DNA of 64,000 bases from NCBI RefSeq assembly GCF_041381155.1, contig NC_091147.1, positions 33,188,909 through 33,252,908 on the forward strand. Reading direction: 5' to 3'. The notes under the pieces were generated by a model. The model searched no databases. It had not been told where the DNA came from and was given only the letters and a program-made list of their open reading frames with translations. Both the position numbers and the translations under genes were made by a program. This document shows, in pieces, positions 55,705-64,000 of the stretch. Origin of the DNA: Argopecten irradians. Lineage: Eukaryota > Mollusca > Bivalvia > Pectinida > Pectinidae. Each line of letters begins with the position of its first letter. The stretch's first letter is position 1.

Positions 55705-58700
55705 TCAGTGAATATCTCGGAACGCATCGTCGGAGAGAAGTAACTGGAATAAGTTTGGTTTGTCCACGTCTGCTTCGTCCATCTCTCTCACTGTTACACA
55801 GTAGCAGCGTAAGGCCTGCATCAACTGCCCCACATTCCAGCCACGCTTCCGTATTGAGTCTATCACTTCTTGTAACTGAAAATAGAGACGTCAGAGATGG
55901 TGAATATTTTAAATAGAAGATATCTTTTCTATTACCATGTTCTGTCTTTGGATATAACAGAGTTACCTCCCCTGCGGATAGGTATCCATTGTGACATCGT
56001 TATTTTGTAAGTGAAATTTGTATTGTTTTCTCTGAAAGGTGTGACCTTGTGCTCGCAAACACATGACCTCACAATCAATACCTACCCACATGGACAGTAA
56101 TATGACGTCACAATCTATACCTACCCACATGGACAGTAATATGACATCACAATCTATACCTACCCACATGGACAGTAATATGACATCACAATCAATACCT
56201 ACCCACATGGACAGTAATATGACATCACAATCAATACCTACCCACATGGACAGTAATATGACATCACAATCTATACCTACCCACATGGACAGTAATATGA
56301 CATCACAATCTATACCTACCCACATGGACAGTAATATGACATCACAATACCTACCCACATGGACAGTAATATGACATCACAATCTATACCTACCCACATG
56401 GACAGTAATATGACATCACAATACCTACCCACATGGACAGTAATATGACATCATAATCTATAATTACCCACATGGACAGTAATATGACGTCACAATCTAT
56501 ACCTACCCACATGGGCAGTAATATGACATCACAATACCTACCCACATGGACAGTAATATGACATCACAATCTATACCTACCCACATGGACAGTAATATGA
56601 CATCACATTCTATACCTACCCACATGGACAGTAATATGACATCACAATCTATACCTACCCACATGGACAGTAATATGACATCACAATCTATACCTACCCA
56701 CATGGACAGTAATATGACATCACAATCTATACCTACCCACATTAACAGTAATATGACATCACAATCTATACCTACCCACATGGACAGTAATATGACATCA
56801 CAATCTATACCTACCCACATGGACAGTAATATGACATCACAATCTATACCTACCCACATGGACAGTAATATGACATCACAATCTATACCTACCCACATGG
56901 ACAGTAATATGACATCACAATCTATACCTACCCACATGGACAGTAATATGACGTCACAATCCATACCTACCCACATGGACAGTAATATGACGTCACAATT
57001 TATACCTACCCACATGGACAGTAATATGACGTCACAATCTATACCTACCCACATGGACAGTAATATGACATCACAATCTATACCTACCCACATGGACAGT
57101 AATATGACATCACAATCTATACCTACCCACATGGACAGTAATATGACATCACAATCAATACCTACCCACATGGACAGTAATATGACATCACAATCACCAT
57201 ATACCTACCCACATGGACAGTAATATATGACATCACAATCACAATCAATACCTACCCACATGGACAGTAATATGATGTCACAATCAATATCTACCCACAT
57301 GGACAGTAATATGACATCACAATCTATACCTACCCACATGGACAGTAATATGACATCACAAATCAATATACTACCCACATGGATAGTAATATGACGTCAC
57401 AATCTATACCTACCCACATGGGCAGTAATATGACATCACAATACTACCCACATGGCAGTATATGACATCACACATGACAGTAATATGACATCACAATCTA
57501 TACCTACCCACATGGACAGTAATATGACATCACAATCTATACCTACCCACATGGACAGTAATATGACATCACAATCTATACCTACCCACATGGACAGTAA
57601 TATGACATCACAATCTATACCTACCCACATGGACAGTAATATGACATCACAATCTATACCTACCCACATGGACAGTAATATGACATCACAATACCTACCC
57701 ACATGGACAGTAATATGACATCACAATCTATACCTACCCACATGACAGTAATATGACATCACAATCTATACCTACCCACATGGACAGTAATATGACGTCA
57801 CAATTTATACCTACCCACATGGACAGTAATATGACATCACAATCTATACCTACCCACATGGACAGTAATATGACATCACAATCTATACCTACCCACATGG
57901 ACAGTAATATGACATCACAATCTATACCTACCCACATGGACAGTAATATGACGTCACAATTTATACCTACCGACATGGACAGTAATATGACGTCACAATC
58001 CATACCTACCCACATGGACAGTAATATGACGTCACAATTTATACCTACCCACATGGACAGTAATATGACGTCACAATCTATACCTACCCACATGGACAGT
58101 AATATGACATCACAATCTATACCTACCCACATGGACAGTAATATGACATCACAATCAATACCTACCCACATGGACAGTAATATGATGTCACAATCAATAC
58201 CTACCCACATGGACAGTAATATGACATCACAATCTATACCTACCCACATGGACAGTAATATGACATCACAATCAATAACTACCCACATGGATAGTAATAT
58301 GACATCACAATCTATACCTACCCACATGGACAGTAATATGACATCACAATACCTACCCACATGGACAGTAATATGACATCACAATCTATACCTACCCACA
58401 TTAACAGTAATATGACATCACAATCTATACCTACCCACATGGACAGTAATATGACATCACAATCTATACCTACCCACATGGACAGTAATATGACATCACA
58501 ATCTATACCTACCCACATGGACAGTAATATGACATCACAATACCTACCCACATGGACAGTAATATGACATCACAATCTATACCTACCCACATTAACAGTA
58601 ATATGACATCACAATCTATACCTACCCACATGGACAGTAATATGACGTCACAATTTATACCTACCCACATGGACAGTAATATGACATCACAATCTATACC

Positions 58701-60600
58701 TACCCACATGGACAGTAATATGACATCACAACTGATCACAATCTACCCTACCACATGGACAGTAATATGACATCACAATCTATACCTACCCACATGGACA
58801 GTAATATGACGTACACAATTTATACCTACCGACATGGACAGTAATATGACGTCACAATCCATACCTACCCACATGGACAGTAATATGACGTCACAATTTA
58901 TACCTACCCACATGGACAGTAATATGACGTCACAATCTATACCTACCCACATGGACAGTAATATGACATCCACAATCTCCAATCTATACCTACCCACATG
59001 GACAGTAATATGACATCACAATCAATACCTACCCACATGGACAGTAATATGACATCACAATCTATACCTACCCACATGGACAGTAATATGACATCACAAT
59101 CAATACCTACCCACATGGACAGTAATATGATGTCACAATCAATACCTACCCACATGGACAGTAATATGACATCACAATCTATACCTACCCACATGGACAG
59201 TAATATGACATCACAATCAATAACTACCCACATGGATAGTAATATGACATTACAATACCTACCCACATGGACAGTAATATGACATCACAATCTATACCTA
59301 CCCACATGGACAGTAATATGACATCACAATCTATACCTACCCACATGAACAGTAATATGCAAATACATTACAATGATTTTTTTAATGGGGATAACTTTTT
59401 AGTGATTTCTCAGAAAATTGCTATAATCGCAAAAAAAATTGTGATTCATGAAATATATACAGAAAAACATTTTAAACACATTTCTACAACAATAGGCAGT
59501 GTTATTCAACTCTCACAGTATTAAATTAACAGTGCAGCTGTTGATTAACAATTTGTTTATACCACACATGGTTCTTCGCATTCTGATTGACTGACACAGT
59601 GAACTTTGACTGAACTACTTATATCTCAGTGTCACGTTGTCAAAAATCAAATGACATCATTCTATGTTGTGATCGCCGCTTGATGTCCAAAACTGCTGTT
59701 GGAAAGCGTATGCGTCATGGTTGTTGTGTCAAAATACGTGAGATTTTCATACATGTTAAATTGACCATAAGTACTAATAATATTGACAGACAAGAATTTC
59801 ACTAATGAGTCTGGTAGATTTAACGTGTATGAAACGAACTTGGTGATCTAGATGGTAACGGCTTGATGATTATCTGGCGGGAAATAGACGATGCTGTGTC
59901 GTGCGAATGCTTTTACATGTATCCATGTAGTCCAACACTTAATTTTATTTTCTGGAAGCAACTACCAGTTTGATGATTTGAACTCAATAAGACGTTAAAT
60001 GAGCATTGTTTAACCCTAAAGATGTTCCGAACGAGAAGAATTTGATATCGACGGACTTTTGAAAACTAATTAGTGTCTTTTTGCTGATGAAAATATTTCT
60101 ACACCTTATTGGCATATTTCAATAAACACACGTTACCGTCTCCCCGCTGTATTTCTATCGGCTAAAAAAAATATGATTGTGGTAAAAACAGGTCACACTA
60201 CTCGTGGTTGTTGAATACAAAAGACACTTGCTAAAGCTTGTGTCTTTAGAAACTTTTAAAATAACTCACTCGTGTGGGTTAAATTCACTCATTGTGTAAC
60301 TATATATTGACTATTCACCTCTGACATTTTATGATGAACTGTTCCAGTCTTTGAAATGTATCTACAGGGAGTGAATGAGTTGGATAAAAATTCCTCAATA
60401 GTTTGGAAGTTTAAGACAAACAATGCACGACAAATAAAACTTACCTGATCGAGGTCAGGGTGTTGGAAGGTATAGTAGAATACATATGGTACGCCTGCAT
60501 AAGACGCAGCCATCCATTGCAGCATTGATTTAAGGTGAGGATCGCCGCGGAACGCACCACACCCCCAGTTCCCAGTCGATATTGGTCGGCCATAAACCCT
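55705..60600 (-). CDS. PARG: poly(ADP-ribose) glycohydrolase, last two coding exons (partial)
   Basis: An enzyme that cleaves ribose-ribose bonds in poly(ADP-ribose) and so reverses PARP signalling. The minus-strand exon 60600-60445 (52 codons, phase 0 at both ends) encodes RVYGRPISTGNWGCGAFRGD and LKSMLQWMAAS, the conserved block near the C-terminus of the PARG catalytic domain. The last exon 55875-55705 encodes LQEVIDSIRKRGWNVGQLMQ and ends DDAFRDIH before TGA, as in the short C-terminal helix region of the family. Splice sites are GT-AG. Upstream exons, including the catalytic Gly-Gly-Gly and QEE motifs, are not in this window and should lie beyond 64000. The intron of about 4.6 kb between the two exons contains the expanded 39-bp satellite. 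Confidence 0.9.
55948..59375. mobile_element. palindromic MITE expanded into a 39-bp satellite (PARG intron)
   Basis: The left part (55948-56075) is the left arm and centre of the MITE seen at 12355 and 49288: CAGAGTTACCTCCCCTG, then GCTCGCAAACACATGAC. Where the single right arm should follow, its sequence is repeated about 85 times. The last unit ends AGTAATATGCAAATACA, matching the outer end of the normal right arm (TGTAATATGCAAATACA at 12528). Confidence 0.85.
56065..59360. repeat. 39-bp satellite
   Basis: About 85 head-to-tail copies of a 39-bp unit: GACATCACAATCTATACC, TACCCACATGGACAG, TAATAT. Some copies are 35 bp, lacking CTAT. Variants include TGACGTCA or TGATGTCA for TGACATCA, and CAATCAATACC for CAATCTATACC. 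As 39 is a multiple of three, frames stay open on both strands; these are not genes. Confidence 0.97.
59376..60444. other. remainder of the PARG last intron
   Basis: Unique AT-rich intronic sequence; no further exon or element recognised. Confidence 0.5.
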
Positions 60601-60750
60601 CTGTAACAAAATAACAGAGAGTCTGATATTGGAAGAAAATTGGTTTATCAATAATGCAACATGGCAACAATGCTGGGCGTCAAATCGACCTAATATTAAG
60701 GATTGATTTTCAGTCCTCTTAAATTAAATATGTGCGTATAGGGTCTTTTT

Positions 60751-61985
60751 AACAAGAGGCCCATGGGCCTTAACGGTCACCTGAGTTCAGATACAGAATG
60801 AAACAAAGACATAAACACTATATATTGGCCCATTAGGCACTTGAAGTAAGTCAATGATTTTATTAATTTGACTTTTTAATCTATGTAGAGTATTTGGTTC
60901 CATCAAATCTGTGAATTAAGAAGAAAGATTTTTGAAATGTTATCCATTATTGACCCATTTTTGCCCCGCACTTCTGGCCCCTGAGGTCGGCTAGGACCAA
61001 TATGGATATAACGTTAAAATGCTATCTCAGGCTAATAATTCAAACCCAGGTTGACTAATTTCCTATGAATAGTAAACAAATAATGTTCAAAAATATGTTT
61101 TTCATATATAAACTATAGTAAATTTGACCCCCTCCCCAGGGGAGAGGAGAGTCTGAGATCCCAGGACCATGAAATTCACAATTTTTGTAAAGGGGCTTAA
61201 CACCTTCCAATCTATGAAGAATATCTGGTTCCACCAAATCTGTGAATTCAAAGAAGATTTTTGAAATTTTAACCGTTTTGACATCTTTTGGCCCCATCCC
61301 TCTGGTCCCTGGGGGTCAGCCAGGACCAATATGGACATAGTTTTAAAATGCTATTTCAGGCTAATAATTCTAACCCAGTTTGACTAATTTCCTATGAAAA
61401 ATAAGCAAATAATTTTCATAAATGTGTTTTTCCTATATAAACTATAGTAAACTTGACCCCCTCCCCAGGGAGAAACCTGAGACCCAAGGGTCAATAATTT
61501 ACAATTTTTGTAAAGAATCTTTAAAACTTTCCATCTATATGAAGAGTATTTGATTCTACCAGTACCAGAATTTCAAAAGATTTTTGAAGTTTTAGCCTAT
61601 TTGACTTCTAAGGCCCATGGGGGTCAGTCATAGAAAATTTGTTAATAGGATTTAATGGCCATCTCATACTGACAATTCTGACAACATTTGACTAATTCCC
61701 TATTACAAATGACCAAATAATGCTCAAAAATGTGTTTACCCTATATAAACTATAGTAAACTTAACCCCTTCCCCAAGGGGAAACACAAGACCCCAGGGTC
61801 ATATAATTCACAATTTTTGTAAAGGACCTTAAGACCTTTCCATCTATATGAAGAGTATTTGATTCTACCAGTTCCATATTTGTTTAGGGACACACGACAG
61901 ACAGCGCACAACGCACGATAGACAGTGCATGACGACGGACAAAAGGCGTTTAGAATAGGTCACTTCATCTCAGTTGACCTAAAAA
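60751..61985 (+). mobile_element. hairpin-bounded repeat element, lineage 5, with units of about 320 bp
   Basis: The head is AACAAGAGGCCCATGGGCC followed by GGTCACCTGAG. About three diverged units of 310-335 bp follow (each with CCTATGAA or CCTATTAC, ATATAAACTATAGTAAA and a CCCCTTCCCC or CCCTCCCC tract). A GACAGACAG/GACGGAC tract is next (61893-61942), then the tail AGGTCAC-TTCATCTC-AGTTGACCT and an A run. It is non-coding, and lies upstream of the penultimate PARG exon in an intron. Confidence 0.85.
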
Positions 61986-62424
61986 TTTAAGCATGTTCCG
62001 TCTTATCTTAATAAAATAACTAATAGCTATAGTTAATCAATTATCTTTTGCGGCCACTAGATTTCGCAATTATATATTTCAAAATAAATTTGTGTAGATT
62101 AACATTCGTAGATTGAAAATATTGACTATTATTGCCACTAAATGTTAGTTTTGTTGAAATCCCCTCAGTAGTTAAGGAGTAGTCTGTCAATCATTGTGTC
62201 TACAGACAGACAGATGGACTACATGGATCTATAGTACACCGTCTCCCCCATCCCCCAAGTTTGTTGTAAGGGTATACGTATAAATACTATAATTGTATAC
62301 ATACCAAAAACAGAATATCATGATATAATTATAACATAATTGCATGTGGTAGGTGGTGTTCTGGTCATTCACCAGTGTTCTCTCCTAAGCATTTGTTACT
62401 GTTGGTCCTAAGGACAGTCTGACC
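61986..62424. other. short unique stretch
   Basis: No gene or element recognised; presumably PARG intron sequence. Confidence 0.4.
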
Positions 62425-63090
62425 CTAAAAGTTACTGGTTCTAACTAAAAGTTACTGGTCCTAACTGAAGTTACTGGTCCTAATATATAACTGAAGTTAC
62501 TGGTCTTAACTGAAGTTACTGGTCCTAACTGAAAGTTACTGGTCCTAATATATAACTGAAGTTACTGGTCTTAACTGAAGTTACTGGTCCTAACTGAAGT
62601 TACTGGTCCTAACTGAAGTTACTGGTCCTAACTGAAAGTTACTGGTCCTTACTGAAGTTACTGGTCCTAACTGAAGTTACTGGTCCTAACTGAAGTTACT
62701 GGTCCTAACTGAAGTTACTGGTCCTAACTAAAGTTACTGGTCCTTACTGAAGTTACTGGTCCTAACTGAAAGTTACTGGTCCTAACTGAAGTTACTGGTC
62801 CTAACTGAAAGTTACTGGTCCTTACTGAAGTTACTGGTCCTAACTGAAGTTACTGGTCCTAACTGAAGTTACTGGTCCTAACTGAAGTTACTGGTCTTAA
62901 CTGAAGCTACCGATCCTAACTGAAGTTACTGGTCCTAACTGAAGTTACTGGTCAAAACTGAAAGTTACTGGTCCTAACTGAAGTTACTGGTCCTAACTGA
63001 AGTTACTGGTCCTTACTGAAGTTACTGGTCCTAACTGACGTTACTGGTCCTAACTGAAAGTTACTGGTCCTAACTGAAAGTTACTGGTCT
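62425..63090. repeat. 19-bp tandem repeat
   Basis: About 34 copies of a 19-bp unit ACTGAAGTTACTGGTCCTA, with 20-bp variants carrying AAAG. A longer composite unit containing CTAATATATAACTG occurs twice near 62480 and 62546. Confidence 0.95.
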
Positions 63091-64000
63091 TTAAGTTAAG
63101 TTAATAGTAAAGTTACTAGCATAGTAATATTTAAACTGTTTATATATTTCCTAGTACAGTAATAGTTTAACTATTTATATAATTACTTGCAAAGTAATAG
63201 TTTTACTGTTTATATAATTACTTACAAAGTAATAGTTTTACTGTATATATAATTACTTGCGAAGTAATATTTTTACTGTTTAAATAATTACTTGCAAAGT
63301 AATAGTTTTACTGTTTATATAATTACTTGCAAAGTAATAGTTTAACTGCTTATATAATTACTTGCAAAAGTAATAGTTTTACTGTTTATATAATTACTTG
63401 CAAAGTAATAGTTTTACTGCTTATATAATTACTTGCAAAAGTAATAGTTTTACTGTTTATATAATTACTTGCAAAGTAATAGTTTTACTGTTTATATAAT
63501 TACTTGCAAAGTAATATTTTTACTGCTTATATAATTACTTGCAAAAGTAATAGTTTTACTATTTATATAATTACTAGCAAAGTAATAGTTTTACTGTTTA
63601 TATAATTACTTGCAAAGTTAAAGTTTTACTGTTTATATAATTACTTGCAAAGTAATAGTTTTACTGTTTATATAATTACTTGCAAAGTAATAGTTTTACT
63701 GTTTATATAATTACTTGCAAAGTAATAGTTTTACTGTTTAAATAATTACTTGCAAAGTAATAGTTTTACTGTTTATATAATTACTTGCGAAGTAATATTT
63801 TTACTGTTTATATAATTACTTGCAAAGTAATATTTTTACTGTTTAAATAATTACTTGCAAAGTAATAGTTTTACTGTTTATATAATTACTTGCAAAGTAA
63901 TAGTTTTACTGTTTATATAATTACTTGCAAAGTAATAGTTTTACTGTTTTTATAATTACTTGCAAAGTAATAGTTTTACTGTTTATATAATTACTTGCAA
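63091..64000. repeat. 35-bp tandem repeat, running off the window
   Basis: About 25 copies of a 35-bp unit containing TTTTACTGTTTATATAATTA and CTTGCAAAGTAATAG. The first copies (63091-63180) are diverged, and the rest are nearly uniform. The array continues past the window end. Confidence 0.95.

Noticed and set aside
56065-59360. Open frames of over 200 codons on both strands with a 13-residue repeat
   Set aside because: They exist only because the 39-bp unit is a multiple of three and lacks stops. They lie in a satellite inside the PARG intron, with no start or splice context.

Overview
This window is animal nuclear DNA, most likely from a bivalve mollusc. The evidence is AT-rich sequence, genes split by GT-AG introns, a secreted apple/PAN plus fibrinogen-like protein of the kind expanded in molluscs, and many short interspersed and hairpin-bounded elements of the type common in bivalve genomes. 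No species was established. There is no sign of prokaryotic organisation.

Four host genes can be supported. (1) A complete five-exon diamine (spermidine/spermine or thialysine) N-acetyltransferase gene lies on the minus strand (15916 to 11694, 169 aa) and has a GC-AG intron. (2) A complete five-exon secreted fibrinogen-related protein with an N-terminal apple/PAN-like module lies on the plus strand (21421 to 28134, 308 aa). (3) A GT10 alpha-1,3-fucosyltransferase lies in one long coding exon on the plus strand (37070 to 38368). (4) The last two coding exons of a poly(ADP-ribose) glycohydrolase lie on the minus strand (60600 to 60445 and 55875 to 55705). Its upstream exons lie beyond the window. 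The four do not form a pathway. The lectin-like protein and the fucosyltransferase both act on glycans, but nothing in the sequence links them.

Layout: 1-2245 has no gene. 2246-9988 is a 56-bp satellite interrupted by a DIRS-family tyrosine-recombinase retroelement (4063 to about 8934). 9989-17390 holds the acetyltransferase gene and its flanks. 17393-18792 is a strongly T/G-asymmetric block followed by a cluster of TTTTCAAC motifs. 18793-28134 holds the fibrinogen-related gene, whose introns carry a fold-back element, TIR elements and SINE-like copies. 28428-31696 is repeat-rich, with a MITE, a degenerate tandem array, a LINE remnant and a hairpin-bounded element. 31697-43428 is mostly unique sequence around the fucosyltransferase. 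43429-45179 is a 47-bp array. 45916-53898 is a set of mobile elements, some nested. 55705-60600 is the 3' part of the glycohydrolase gene, with a 39-bp satellite of about 3.3 kb in its last intron. 60751-64000 is another hairpin-bounded element, then a 19-bp array and a 35-bp array running off the end.

The most interesting structural point is that the 39-bp satellite in the glycohydrolase intron appears to be the amplified right terminal inverted repeat of a short palindromic element whose unexpanded copies lie at about 12355 and 49288. A second is a set of five diverged elements sharing one plan: a palindromic head, internal tandem units, a GGAC-rich tract, and a terminal hairpin followed by an A run.
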